A stretch of 64,000 bases of DNA from Adenanthera pavonina (GCA_026686845.1 JAIVEN010000014.1:30092001-30156000); one strand, 5' to 3'; counted from the stretch's first letter, positions 47,350 to 59,987 are shown. The notes: generated by a model not told the origin, from the sequence alone. Made by a program: numbers and translations.

Positions 47350-48709
47350 TTTTCAAAATCATGGTAATTTGGTTCTCATGAATTTATCATGGTTAAAGTA
47401 GGTTTTAAAATTTAAAAAATGCTAACAAGACTTACAAACTACCAACTAAATTAAGTTGGATTTAGAGTTGGCCAATTTTTAAAAGGACAAAACTTAGGTG
47501 TTGTTGCTAATATCTTGACCATATTGTTCTCTAATAGGTACTAGCCACATGTCTTTTTATCCAACTCATCTCTGATTTTATTTTTTTACTTTCACGGCGT
47601 TAACTAACAAAATAACAGAAGATCATGATTGCAGGCGAGTCAAATACTCTCTTCTTTTCTCATCTCTTCTTCCTCACTCTCCTCCTTTCTCACTTTTCCA
47701 ACTCTATCCCATATCAACTCCATGCGATGTGAAGAAGCATAACAACTAGAATACATCACCAAATTAAAATTCTGATTCAAACTTGAAATTTATCAATCAT
47801 TCAACAACTCATCCCATATTTACATATAAGTATTGTCCTTTTTAACTCTATCTTTCTTCCTTGAATGCTGTAAAAATTTCAATTCAAACATTAAGAACCC
47901 CTAATTGGAAAGATATGGAATCATATCCTTTAATGACAACCTCTGCTATGAAACCCAATCCTTAAAGAGCTGAAATTTAGAAGAATCTATTAAAATCTAT
48001 AGGCACCGAAGTAGCCCACAACTTCTTCCCTTGATCAAAGTTTGCAAAAATGGCCAATTGAGAGAGTTATTGCACCAATTTGGCTGTCCCATCCCTCGAT
48101 CCCAAAACCAACATTCTCTTCCATGACATTGTGATCTCCAGTTCATGAGGTGCTTACTACTAAAATCATTAATCCCAATTGCTAGCTCCATCTTATCGCA
48201 TATTTCCATGGTGCAGGCCTTATCATTGAAGCCCTCTTCTCTGACTAGTGCCACAACACCTAAACTCCATTGTCTTGACAGCCAATAACATCTCTGTCTT
48301 TATCAGTTACTGAAATGCCCAAGAACAACCCATTTTGAATTCTTTCAAGGATTGAAGATACATGGACGTTGCTCAAATGGTTTTCTCCGCATTGTAGTGG
48401 AAATGGATATGAATAGATGCACCAAGGATAGCGAAAGCCAACCACAGGTTGTAGTCATCCATGGTTTTTTCAACGCTTGTTAATATCGTTAAAAGATGAA
48501 AGATAGCTGGAAAAGAAAAAACACGTGGCTAGTACCTATTAGAGAATAGTATGGCCAAGATATAAACAAATGTATCTAGGTTTTGTCCTTTTTAAAATCA
48601 TGGTGAGTTGGTTTCCGTGAATTTATCATAGTTAAAGTAGGTTTTATAATTCAAAAATGCTAACAAAACTTACAAACTACCAACTAAACTAAGTTAGATT
48701 TAGCATTGG
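47350..48709 (+). repeat. Pair of 120-bp direct repeats flanking the MULE
   Basis: 47350-47471 and 48589-48709 are similar (by eye over 80%), both running from AAAATCATGGT to AAGTTNGATTTAG. They were probably an old tandem pair; the MULE-like element sits exactly at their junction. Confidence 0.7.
47485..48588. mobile_element. MULE-like transposon (1104 bp), possible Pack-MULE
   Basis: 67-bp terminal inverted repeats (47485-47551 and 48523-48588), starting GGACAAAAC, with about 80% match by eye and weaker similarity further in. 9-bp target duplication TTTTTAAAA at 47476-47484 and 48589-48597, the Mutator signature. No transposase. The interior has minus-strand open segments (47997-48254, 48260-48445) from an unrecognised source, unusually rich in Cys and Trp, which may be a captured gene fragment. 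Confidence 0.8.
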
Positions 48710-48923
48710 AAATGTCAGTCATACGCAATAAACTAGCGTTTTAGCCCAAGAAAAATGATGGGTTTAAGCTTTGAAATCTGGTCACAAGTTAAAAAAGGAT
48801 TTTAGGGTATGTTTGAGAGTTTAATATGGTATGTAATGGAATGATCATTAATGGAATAAAGTGAAATGGAATGGAACATAATATTCCATTATTTGAGAGT
48901 TTTAAGACGAAAATGAATGATTT
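48598..48923. other. Spacer before gypsy element 2
   Basis: Holds the second 120-bp repeat, then AT-rich sequence with TGGAATGGAAT-type words (48830-48900) that suggest another small non-autonomous element; ends not found. Confidence 0.35.
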
Positions 48924-51496
48924 TGTGATACCCTTAGTAAAAATATTAGTTATAAATAAATATATAATTATTTTTTTAGCAATTATTTTATGGAGTCATT
49001 TTGAAATATATTTAAGAATTTTTTTAAAATCTTGATATTTTGATATCTAGTAGATTAAAATAAATAAATATATATATATATTTCAAAAACTGAGTCTAAA
49101 TTTTGGGATAATTCTTTTAATTATTATTTTTTTAAAGTATCTAAGATAATAATCTAGAATTTTATCCTAAATCTTATATAAATAGAAAAACCCTTAGATC
49201 TTTATTTTGTTCCTCGCTCTCAGCCGCAAAGAATCTCATCTGCTCATATTCTTCAGTAAACTTCTCTTCAGTAAACCTCTCAATTTTTTCACAACCATAT
49301 TCTCTTCTTTATTCTTCTTTTCTTTATTAATGCTAAGAAAATCATCTATCCTCACATTGCCCTTTCTTTCCTCTTGCGTCATCACCGTTCCACCTTGCTA
49401 AAGCCCTATTCACTCACGTCGCCATTCATATATAGCAAATAAGACAATTGTTCCTTCCTTATAGATCTTTACCCTCACATATAATAATCTTTTTCTTGCT
49501 TGAACGGTGCTCTTTGGCTTTTCTCTTAATTAGTCTTTTATGGATTTTTGGCTTCCAACATTGTGCTTCGGTATTTTTTTCAAATCAAAATCCTAGCCTT
49601 ATATTATATTGTCAAATGATCTCTTCATTGTTACACAATTTGAAATAATATGTTTCGTCCTTATTCCAAATCATAATACTGTGGTGCCCATTTTTTTTTT
49701 AAATTAAATGTTATATCTAGTGCTTCTTATCTTGAATTTTGTTGTGCCTTCAAAAAGTTAGATTTTTATCCCTTCAAGAAAAGTTTGGTAAATCTTGAAA
49801 TTTCTTTTGTGTTACTCAAGGACTCCATAAAATAATTTCTATACTTGTTAAACAATTAAGAATTTTATAGGTTTTATATTGATCGGATCCATAATATTTA
49901 GAATAAAGAGAATTAGAATTTTAATATCTTGGGATGCATTTGAGTAGTGATAGAGGATAAATTTGAGTAACGATATAATAAAATCTTTATGCGGTAATAA
50001 TTTTAGGTGGTACTGGTGAAACTTCCATCGACCGAATCTTAGGTGAAAGGAAAAGGGATCTATACGATTGGTCCCACTAGGTAAGTGTATAGATGACAAT
50101 GTGTCACCATTCATTTGGTACCTTCTCTATTTTCCCTAGCCTCAAATAATTTTTACTTATTCCCCTTGTTGTATATTCTGCCTTATTTGGGAAGCAAATC
50201 AAAACATGTTTTCCTTCATTTTCTTTTTACACTTCTAGATCTTAAGGTTTGCTAAGTTTAATTTCTGGTTCCAGTAAATTTTTCTCTTTTCATAATTTAC
50301 CTATAGTTCCTCAATCTTAGTGATCTTATGATGATTTTAATGATATGAGCCTTAGTATTGGAAATCATTGTCATTAGCACTAAAATTAGTATTGTGAACA
50401 TGCTGCTGTATTGTTATACATATATATATTGTCTTGTTTATTATTACTTTTTTTTTATTTATGTCTTTGTTGCCATAATTTTACTATATTTTTTTTCTTT
50501 CCTCCAACCACATTATTTTGGGGCATATGAGTTCCAAATTATCATATTTTCTTATAAAAACAAAATCTTAATTTCTGACATTTTAACTTTAAATATTTTA
50601 AATTCAATTTCATTTTTTTCCGCTTTCTTTTCTCTTTTTCTTTGTTCTACTATTTCCTTCATTTTGGGTAGAAACTTAATTAATTTGTAATATGAGTGTT
50701 TAACAAGTGAGATGGTTATTCCTCACCTTTATTTGTATAAGATATAGCATTTTATAAATTATCAGGTGAGACAGCTATTTCTCCCCGTGGTATATGAGAT
50801 ATTATTATATTATTATACTATGTGGGATAATTATTTCCCACCATTAGTTATAGGATGTGGAAAATGGATTTTGTAATGCGCTTAGTGTGATAGCATTTAG
50901 TATTCTAAGTGAACCTTCCTTTCTATTGGACAAGTGCAATAGTATTTTGTGTTGATCCCTTATTGTTGGTATAAAAGTGATTTGTATACAGATGATTAGT
51001 TTAAATATAGGTAGATATACTTGTAAGGTTGTTTGAAAAAAACTCTTGTGCGACCTTTGCATCCCTTCTATGCACTTTGTTGTTTATACTCTCACTGAGT
51101 CAATGGTAGACTCACCCCTTTTATTTTCTATATTTTCATATCAGTATGTAGTTGAATAAAGCACTCTAGGAAAATTGAACTTCTTGGATATTAGGTAGGA
51201 TATCTCTATTCTTATGATAATGCAGATCTAGTGGTGACATAACTACTATAGTGGAGCTTATGTTCGAGTCTTGTTGACTTAGATAGCCTTATTTATGTGT
51301 TGATTCTTTACTTTTATTTGTTTTTGGATATGAGGATTGAGATAAGTCATGAACTATGATTAATTGCTGGAAGCATTTTAGTATTTCATTTAAATTGACT
51401 GGTTGTGGAAGTTTCTTTGTTAGGCTTGCTAGGCTAAGTAGGCCTGTGCCAGCTTAGTCTATGCACTAGTCATGACCTGGATTTTGGGCTGTGACA
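48924..51496 (+). repeat. 5' LTR of gypsy element 2 (2573 bp)
   Basis: Starts TGTGATACCC and ends GGGCTGTGACA, four bases before the primer site. TATA box TATATAAATAG at 49175-49185, so the transcript should begin about 30 bases on. The left flank GATTT is the expected target copy. The partner LTR is missing, so the start rests on the conserved TGTGAYACCC ending. Confidence 0.7.
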
Positions 51497-51500
51497 AAGT

Positions 51501-51512
51501 TGGTATCAGAGC
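51501..51512 (+). other. Primer binding site of gypsy element 2
   Basis: TGGTATCAGAGC, complementary to initiator methionine tRNA, just after the LTR end at 51496. Confidence 0.92.
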
Positions 51513-51725
51513 TTGGTTGTGTCTAGGGCATATAGTAGTCATTTGATGGAGAAGTAGTAGAATCTTATTTGTAACTGTGTCCTAGCAAGCACATATTACA
51601 TGTAGGAAGCTTCTACAACCTTATCCTCGTCACGGGATCTTGAGATTTAACATATATCAATTAGTTTTATTGTATTATAGAAATCTTATTTCCTTGTGTG
51701 ATTTGTCTAATACATTAGGCGAAGG

Positions 51726-53039
51726 ATGCCATCTAAGAGGAGAACAACAACTCAGAGAAACGGTTGGGGATGATTCTAATAACTCTCATGGCACTATTCC
51801 AGCTCTGAGGGGCCAAGGACGAGGTACAACTAGAGGTCATGGACGTAAAGTAAGTTGTCAATTTAGAAGCAACCAAAATAGTGAGCCTATTGAAACAGCC
51901 CGAAATGAGACTAATAAGACTAGGCAAGAAGAGACTTTGAACCACCTAGTTGCAGAAATGCATGAGTTACCACAAAGTGTGCATGATTTGGTGGGAGTAG
52001 TGGCACAACAACAACAGCAGAAACCTGTAGACCCATCATTTGAGCAAGAGACTAGGCTGACAATAGAGTAGCCCGCTGCATAGAAAAATGACATGGAAAT
52101 TCATCTATCAGACTTTATGAAGCTCAAACCCCTTTCTTTCTCGAGTACAGAGGCAACTAAAGATCCACGGAATTTCATAGATGACATAGCTCACCTTTGT
52201 AGAGCATTGGGATGTTTATCAATCAGAACTACATAGTTGGTAGAGTTTCACATGACAGGAAATGCTCGCAAATGATGTGAGACAATGTTAGAAGGGATAT
52301 CTCGAGATTCACCTCCTTTAGATTGGGAAGGATTTAAAGAGCGGTTCATGAGGCGTTTTCTCCCACAAATTGTTAGAGACGCGAAAGCAAGGGAATTCGA
52401 GGTACTTAAGAAAATAGAAGATATGACTATTAATGAGTATGACATAAATTTTACCCAGTTATCATGATATGCCTCTCACTTGGTGACTACAGAGGAGATG
52501 CATGTGAAGTGATTTGTCTAGGGTTTACTAGATCATCTGTTTCAATCAATGGCAAAACCACGCTATGAATCTTACGAAGAGGTAGTTGAAAGTGCTAGAC
52601 TTTTTGAGGCTTGAGTGATGGAATGTAGGAATAATCAGGGGTGGAATAAGCACGCACGTTCTGAAAGCATGCAAGGAAATAAACAGGGTCATGGGGGAAG
52701 TAATTCTGGATGAGGGATCATTCAAGGCCAATAAGGTTATCAAAAGAACTTTTAACAACATGGAGGACAAAATAGGTATCCTTTTAATGCAATGTTCAGC
52801 AACCAAATTAATCAACCTCATATTTCTCAACCTAGTAGAAGTAGGGGTTCAACTTTTGGAAATCCCCTGTTATGCTCCAAATATGGGAGGTTTCATACTG
52901 GTGTCTGCCTTAGATTGCTGAAGGCATGCTATCAGTGTGGTGTGCAGGGCCACATTAGAAGGGATTGCCCTATGATTACAGGGCAACCAAATTTCAGTCA
53001 CATACCTACACCTACAGCATTATCACCACCACTAACAAC
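51726..53039 (+). pseudogene. Gypsy element 2 gag
   Basis: Probable start ATG 51726 (PSKRRTTTQ), followed by a frame change into the frame of 51640-52071 (Arg/Gly-rich RGQGRGTTRGHGRK). The capsid part at 52100-52600 (LKPLSFSSTEATKDPRNFID, FKERFMRRFLPQIVRDAK) contains several stops. Zinc knuckle CYQCGVQGHIRRDC at 52927-52968. The reading is broken at 53040 by the hAT element. Confidence 0.82.
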
Positions 53040-56000
53040 CAAGGGTAGAGCTACGTTGTGCTTAGTGTGTGCATATGCCCTCACTCAAATAGGGAAAATT
53101 ATAAAGGGGGGTATAGAAGTTTGAGAATTTTGCACTCCTTTCCCTAGATATTTTGAACCCATATATATTTTTTTGACCCAAATCCAAAAATTTATGAGTT
53201 CAAAAATTTTTATATCTGTATGTAAGCCCAATAATTTTAATCAAGAATTTTTCACTCATTAAATCCAAATACTAATATATCATTATTTATTTTATATTTT
53301 TAAAATGAAATTTTTTAAAAATAAACTAAACCTAACATAATCAAAACAAGTGCTAAAGCTCCAAGGACAGAAGGAGTCTACAAAATAGTTGTGGCCTGTG
53401 AGGAACTCAAAAAATTGACCATTGAGGGAAAACACTGAAGAAATTGAAGAAGGAAGCAAGCATGTGAGTTTGATTTAAGACTTTTGTATAACCCCCTCCC
53501 ACTAGCAGATTGTAGCTATGGCATGTGGTCCCTCCCATGGCTTTATTAATATTCTTAGAAATTAGAAAGCAGCCAATTCAACCTTTTTCCATAACTGTGC
53601 GAGTGGGATGGAGCTTAAACCAGGCTTCTTTCTTTGTCATATATATTGTCATGTATCACAAATTGTGGCACACACGACTTCTCTTTCTTTCTTTTTTTCA
53701 AATAAAAAAATTCTCAAAATATTTAAAGCGTATTCTTTATTTGTGTGGTTTTGTTACCTTTGATTTTCCCCCCTTATCAGTGACAATTTTAGATAATTTA
53801 AATTAATTGATTGCACACATTCTAATTTTGTTAAGAGGATGGAAAGATTTTTGAAGAGGAGATTATCATCAAATGAGCAACAATCTGCACCAAAACTTTG
53901 TGAGTCAAATCTCCAACAACAAACTGAAAATGATTTAAAAGATTTGCCATCAAATCCAGGAAGAAGAATTAAAATTTCATCATATCATCCTAATGATTGA
54001 GATAAGATACGAAGAGCATATTTACAAAAAGGACCATGACAACCTATTCAGCATAATTTTCCTTAAAGAAAAATTGGGAATTCCTTAAGAAGATTTTGTC
54101 CTTCTGGGTTCAAAGAATTTGGTCATTGGCTAAAGTATAGTATAGAAAAAGATGTAGCGTTTTGTTAATGTTGTTACCTTTTTAAGCCATATTTTGGAAA
54201 GCAATCAGGTGGTGATGCATTTGTGACAGAGGGATTTACAAATTGGAACAAAAAAGAAAGGCTTGCATCTTATGTTAAAGGTCCTAATATTGCTCATAAT
54301 ATTGCCTAGAAGAAGTGTCAAGATTTGTTGAATCAAAATCAACATATTGAAGTTGCAATTTCTAAGTAATCTAAACAAGTTCGTGACTTGTACTGAAGAT
54401 GTTTGATTGTGTCAATTGGTTGTATTCACTTTTTATTAAAGCAAGGATTAGCTTTTCGTGCTCATGATGAATAAGCCAATTCTACTAATCAAGGTAATTT
54501 TCTTGAACTTATTAAGTTTCTTGCAGGTCATAATGAATCAATAAATCAGATTGTTTTCAAAATGCTCCTGAAAATCATCTATTAACTGCTCTTGAAATCC
54601 AAAAAGATATTGTTCATGCTGCTACATTAGAAACCATTAATGCTATTATCAGTGATCTTGGAGATGAACTATTTGCCATTATTGTTGATGAGTCACGTGA
54701 CATATCAAAGAAGGAACAAATGGCTATTGCTTTGTGTTATGTTAATAAAAGAGGATGCCTTGTTGAGCGCTTTCTTGGTATTGTGCATGTTAAAGACACT
54801 AATGTTTTATCATTGAAAATGGCAATAGATGAATTATTTTGTAAGTATGGGTTAAAGTCTATCAAGAATTCGGGGGCAAGGTCAAATTTGTGGTCTCAAA
54901 AGTTTAATCTTAAAAGAGAATCCATTTGCATTTTATGTGCATTGCTTTGCTCTTCAGCTACAACTTACTTTAGTTGCCACTGCCAAAAATTATATTCAAG
55001 TTGCCTCTCTTTTCAATCTTGTGTTTACATTGTTAAATGTTGTTGGGAGATCTTGTGAATGACATGACATGCTTCATGAACAACAAATTGCCAATATTAG
55101 AGAAGCATTGGAAAAAGGGAGAAATTTCTTATCGGCTAGGCTTGAATCAAGAAACTAGTCTTAAACGAAGTGCTGATACTCATTGGGGTTCATATTATGG
55201 AATTTTGGTCAATTTAATATTGATGTATTCTACTGTAATTGTTGTTTTTGAAATAATAAAAGAAGATCGATCAAATGCAGATCAGAGAGCTGAAGCCCAT
55301 GGTCTTTTATGTCTAGTAGAGAATTTTTATTTTGCATTTACATTAGATTTGATGAAGAATGTTTTAGCCATCTCAAATGAATTGTCACAAGCATTGCAAT
55401 TTAAAGATCAAGATATCATTAATGCCATGAACTTAGTTAACATCTCAAAGCAGCAGTTAAAAGTTACAAGAGATAGTGGATGAGAGTCTTTATTAGATGA
55501 AGTAACTTTATTTTGCAATAAGCATGACATTGACATTCCTAACATGGAAGATATTTTTTTGTCTAAAGGGAGATCACTTCGTGGAAGTAGAGCCCAAGAA
55601 GTCACAATTGATCATCATTATCATATTGAATCATTTTATACAGTTGTGGGCATGTAGCTTCAAGAACTTAATGATCATTTCACTGAAACAAATACTCAGT
55701 TGCTCCTTTGTATGGCTTACTTGAATCTCGCCAATTCATTCTCTGCTTTTGATAAGATGATGTTGATTGAATTTGCCAAGTTTTATCCATGTGAGTTTTA
55801 GTGATGCTTGATAATCAACTTGAGACTTACATCATTGATATGCGAAGCAATGTTGAATTTGAATCTTTGAGAGGAATTGGAAGTCTTGTGGAAAAACTAG
55901 TTGAAACTGGAAGGCATATTGTTTATCCACTTATTTATCTTCTTTTGAAGTTAGTAATGATTTTGGCCTGTGGCTACGACAATTGTAGAAAGAGCCTTTT

Positions 56001-56265
56001 CTGCCATGAAGACTGTGAAAACTGGGTTGTGTAATCAAATAGGAGATGCATGGATGAATGATTGTCTAGTGACGTATATTGAAAGAGATATTTTTAGTAG
56101 CATTGATAATGAGCCGATTGTCCAATGATTTCAAAATATGAAATCATGCAGAGGACAATTGTAAGGTATGTAACTATTTGTTAAATTATTACAACATTAA
56201 TTTTTTAAGTATTAATTTTTGAATTAATTTACCCCCACTGGTCTAGGGTCCTAACTCCGTCACTA
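53040..56265 (+). mobile_element. hAT transposon (3226 bp) inside gypsy element 2
   Basis: The left end CAAGGGTAGAGCTACG and the complement of the right end TAGTGACGGAGTTAGG are decayed forms of the hAT terminus. 8-bp flanks CTAACAAC (53032-53039) and CCAACAAC (56266-56273) match at 7 of 8. It contains a dead transposase in the same direction. It separates the gypsy gag from its protease. Confidence 0.75.
53839..56162 (+). pseudogene. hAT-family transposase with DUF4371-type domain, dead
   Basis: Resembles the plant 'zinc finger MYM-type 1-like' / TTF-type hAT transposases. The start MERFLKRRLSSNEQQ is at 53839. Next come CPSGFKEFGHWLKYS and FGKQSGGDAFVTEGFTNW (the TTF-type zinc region with its Cys residues), then the DUF4371 stretch (HNESINQIVFK; IVDESRDISKK near 54690). 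Near the end ATTIVERAFSAMKTVKTGL-like sequence (about 55980) is the hAT dimerisation region in shifted frame. More than ten stops and several frameshifts were seen, so no active enzyme. Confidence 0.82.
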
Positions 56266-56273
56266 CCAACAAC

Positions 56274-57097
56274 AGCAGTGCCATTGAGACAGATTAGGGG
56301 ACCACAAGGTCCAGGTTCTAGTGGGGTGTAAACTAGAGGCAGAGGATCAAGTGCTCAAAATCAAGGTCAGGTTGGAAGGGGTCAAGTCGGAAGGAGTCAA
56401 GTAGGAAGAGGTCAAGCTCGAGTGTTTGCTATGACTCGCCAAGATGTGCAAGCATCAAATGATTTGGTTACAGGTGTACTCCAAATATATACTTTTGATG
56501 CTTATGTTTTGTTCGATCCTGGAGCAACACATTCTTGTGTCCCCATTCTTTGGTAGAGATGCAACATAGTTAGATGAACACTTAGAAGTAGCCACACCCG
56601 TGGGAGAGTCAATTATGGCTAACTTGGTATACAAGTCGTGTGAAGTTTCAATAGGAGGTAATAAATCTTTAGTTGATTTAATAGTTCTTGATATGATGGA
56701 TTTTGATGTGATTTTGGGCATGGATTGGCTATCATCTTGCCATGCTATGGTTGACTGTCATAATAAAGTAGTACATTTCAAGTCATTAAAAGGAAATACA
56801 TGTACCTTCCAAGGTGATAGAAGCTTTGTTCCTCACAATATAATTTTAGCATTAGGGCTAAGGAGATTGTTAAGGAAATGGTGTAAAGGGTAGTTGGCAG
56901 TAGTTAAAAATACACAAGTAACAGAAGTGAGTTTAGAAAATGTACCTGTGGTATGTGAGTTCCCTGATGTCTTTCCTGAAGACTTACCTAGGTTACCTCC
57001 AGAAAGGGAGATTGAGTTTTATATTGACCTAATTCCTAGCACCCAACCTATTTCCATACCCCCTATAGAATGGCGCCTACGGAACTTAGGGAGTTAA
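56274..57097 (+). pseudogene. Gypsy element 2: gag tail, protease, start of RT
   Basis: Gly/Arg/Gln-rich repeats (GQVGRGQVGRSQVGRGQ, about 56370-56420) precede the protease, whose active site reads FDPGATHSC (about 56514). A frame break follows at about 56550. VILGMDWLSSCHAMVDC (about 56710) is the typical end of the gypsy protease. DVFPEDLPRLPPEREIEF opens the RT region. A stop lies at 56891. Confidence 0.8.
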
Positions 57098-58348
57098 AGG
57101 AACAATTACAAGATCTTGTTGACAAGGGTTTTATATGCCTTAATACTTCTCCATGGGGTGTTCCGATGTTATTTGTAAAGAAGAAGGATGGATCTATGCG
57201 GTTGTGCATTGACTATAGGTAGTTCAATAAAGTAATAGTAAAAAATAAGTATCCATTACCACAGATTGATGACTTGTTCAATCAACTCCAAGGTGCCCAA
57301 TGTTTTTCGAAGATTGATTTAAGATCAGGATACCATCAGTTGAGAATTAGAGAAGAGGACATTTCGAAGACGGCTTTTAGGATGCGCTATAGGCACTATG
57401 AGTTCTTGGCTATGTCATTTGGACTCACAAATGCTCGAGCAGCTTTTATGGACTTGATGAATCGAGTTTTCAAGCCTTTCTTGGATCATTTCATGATTGT
57501 ATTCATTGATGATATTCTTGTGTATTCAAAGAATAAGGAAGAGCATGAGCAACATTTGAGGATGACTTTGCAGACCTTAAGAGAACACCAGTTGTATGCT
57601 AAGTTCTTTAAATGTGAGTTTTGGCTTGATAGTGTAGCTTTCTTAGGACACACAGTGTCTAAAGATGGGATCAGCGTGGATATGAAGAAGGTTGAAGTAG
57701 TGCAAACTTGGCTAGGACGTACTACAGTAACTGAGATAAGTAGCTTCCTTGGATTAGTAGGATACTATCGTAGGTTTGTTAAAGATTTTTCCAAAATTGC
57801 AACCCCTTTAACTAGTGAAGTTTCAATGGACTGATGAGTGTGAGGAAAGTTTTCAAAAGTTAAAGGATTGCCTAACATTAGCATCGATATTAGCTCTTCC
57901 CTCTAGTAGTGGTGGTTATATTGTTTATTGTGATGTGTCAAGAGTCAGCCTAGGGTGCGTGTTAATGCAGAATGGGAAGGTGATTGCATATGCATCTAGA
58001 CAACTCAAGAAACATGAGTAAAATTACCCAACACATGATTTGGAGATGGCAACTATTATTTTTGCTTTGAAAATATGGAGGCACTATTTGTATGGTGAGA
58101 CCTGTGAAATTTACACTTACCATAAAAGTCTTAAGTATATCTTTGAGTAGCGGGACTTGAACTTGAGACAGAGAAGATGGATAGATCTCTTGAAGGGTTA
58201 TGATTGCAATATCATGTATCATCCAAGCAAAGCTAATGTTGTTGCGGATGCCTTAAGTAGAAAGTCTATGGGTAGTCTAGCACATATATCCAAGGTCAAG
58301 AGACCTATTATTAAGGAGTTTCAAAGCCTTATCGAAAATGGTGTATAG
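57098..58348 (+). pseudogene. Gypsy element 2 reverse transcriptase and RNase H
   Basis: RT motifs: VKKKDGSMRLCIDYR (a stop follows where Gln is usual, near 57221), SKIDLRSGYHQLRI, then FIDDILVYSKN (about 57499), whose IDD is the catalytic box. SFLGLVGYYRRFVKDFSKIA closes the RT. A frame change at about 57820 leads to RNase H: YCDVSRVSLGCVLMQ, SRQLKKHE, a stop, then WIDLLKGYDC and NVVADALSRKS. About five lesions overall. Confidence 0.88.
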
Positions 58349-58962
58349 TTTGGGATCACAAGGACTGGTTTGCTAGTAGCTCATGTGCAACTTCGTTCTA
58401 CTTTAGTAGATAAAATTAAAGCAACACAAAATCAAGGTCCCCAGTTGAAAGAGATTATGGATGGTATAAGTGAAGGGAAAATGTAGGAATTCATGATGGA
58501 CTCAAAGGGTGTTTTGCATTGTGGTCATTGCCTATGCGTGTCAAACTTTGAAGAATTACAAAGAAAAATATTAGAAGAAGCTCATCACCCCGCCTACACT
58601 TTTCACCTAGGATATAATAAGGTGTATCAAGACTTGAGAGAATTATATTGTTAGAAAGGGATGAAGAAGAATCTGGCAGAGTTTGTATCTAGATGTTTAG
58701 TGTGTCAACAAGTGAAAGCAGAATACCAAAAGCCTGCAGGTTTATTACAATAGATTGAAATTCCAGAGTGGAAGTGGGAGAGGATTACCATGGATTTTGT
58801 GATGGAACTACCTAAAACTCTTAAAGGCTATACTTGATATGGGTGATTGTTGATTGATTGACCAAGTCTGCATATTTCTTGCCTGTGAAGACAACTTACA
58901 ACACAGCTCAATATCCTAAACTCTACAAAGATGAAATTGTCTCCCTTCATGGTGCCAATATC
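58349..58962 (+). pseudogene. Gypsy element 2 integrase, N-terminal part
   Basis: The HHCC zinc region is spread over 58580-58720 (AHHPAYTFHLGYNKVYQDL, CLVCQQVKAE). The first catalytic Asp is in ITMDFVMELP (about 58788). Stops occur near 58484, 58654, 58753 and 58835. The sequence stops in the middle of the core at 58962, where the TRIM LTR begins. Confidence 0.8.
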
Positions 58963-59817
58963 TGTTATAACATCCGGCAGCTTCTTTGGGATTGATGACT
59001 GTCCCCACAAACCAACACAAGCCATTTCAACACTTAATTGGAGAGTTCTTAAGGGAAAAGCTACCGAAAAGGTAGGTGCACCTTGTTGGTATAGGTAGTA
59101 CCTATCAATTCCTTTAAGCTATCCTTAATTGTATAGTCCCATACCTATACAGTCTCTGGATCCTTCTCATTCTTGTATGCATTCGATTCATTCATATGCC
59201 CTTTCCTCTTAGAAGCCTGCCAGGAGCCGCTCCTTGTCCGTGCCTCCTTACTTTTTGTCTCACACCCCCTTTCTTGCATCGATGATTACTCCCCACCCTC
59301 ATCAGTGCTCAGATGTCATATGCCCACCAGCTTCCGTGTGATTCGTCCTCGAACCATACCATACTAAGAGAGACCGGGCTCTGATACTAACTGTAATGTC
59401 CAGCTACTTCTTTGGGATTGATGACTGTCCTCACAAACAAACACAAGCCATTTTGGTGTGCTTTGTGCTCACTCACACACCTCCTTCCTAGGAGGTCACC
59501 CATCCCAGAATTGCTCCAAGTCAAGCATGCTCAATTGAGGAGTTCTTAAGACATAGGCTACCGAAAAGGTAGGTGCACCTTGTTGGTATAGGTAGTACCT
59601 ATCAATTCATTTAAGCTATCCTTAACCGTATAGTCCCATACCTATACAGTCTCTGGATCCCTCTCATTCTGATATGCATTCGATTCATTCATATGCCCCT
59701 CCTGCTTAGAAGCCTGCCAGGAGCCGCTCTTTGTCTGTGCCTTATCACTTTTTATCTCACACCCCCTTTCTTGCACCGGCGATCACTCTTCGCCCACATC
59801 AGCACCCGGATGTCACA
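58963..59817 (-). mobile_element. Cassandra-like TRIM with 5S rRNA-like sequence
   Basis: Two direct copies of one sequence: 59392-59817 (426 bp) and 58963-59320 (358 bp), separated by only about 70 bp. On the minus strand the spacer starts with GTTAGTATCAGAGCCCGG, a methionine-tRNA-type primer site, next to the larger LTR. No coding capacity. LTR ends on the plus strand are TGTAATGTCC and GGATGTCACA. The shorter LTR lacks most of the 5S-like part. Such tiny LTR elements with 5S domains are known as Cassandra. The flanks do not form a target duplication: left is gypsy integrase, right is unrelated. Confidence 0.75.
59480..59552 (-). ncRNA. 5S rRNA-like domain in the TRIM LTR
   Basis: On the minus strand it reads GAACTCCTCAATTGAGCATG, then GGGATGGGTGACCTCCT, aligned with the 3' half of plant 5S rRNA including the internal pol III control region. 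The last block is nearly perfect and the middle is diverged. It is an element-borne derivative and not a functional 5S gene. Confidence 0.75.
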
Positions 59818-59987
59818 ACTGGTATCCACACGAACGATAAGTCCAACTCGAACGGTGTGCTAGCACATCTTTTTGTGAATGTCCATACGTCATCACTGTT
59901 TATCTGTACAGCCGCTGTTCGTTGTTTGTCCATATAGTATCTTTCTCTAAGTGTACAACCGCTCTCACTTTAGGGTGATTCGAATTG

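Larger units (their letters stand above)
48924..58962 (+). mobile_element. Tekay/Del-like Ty3/gypsy retrotransposon 2, 3' end missing
   Basis: Order: 5' LTR, primer site, gag with zinc knuckle, [hAT insertion], protease, reverse transcriptase, RNase H, integrase zinc region and first catalytic Asp, cut at 58962. The gene order (integrase last) is gypsy type. Wording such as DVFPEDLPRLPPEREIEF before RT is characteristic of Tekay/Del chromoviruses. Many stops and frame breaks show it is dead. The chromodomain and 3' LTR are absent. Confidence 0.88.

Noticed and set aside
59480..59552. True 5S rRNA gene
   Set aside because: Only half of 5S is present, it is diverged, and it is inside a TRIM LTR.
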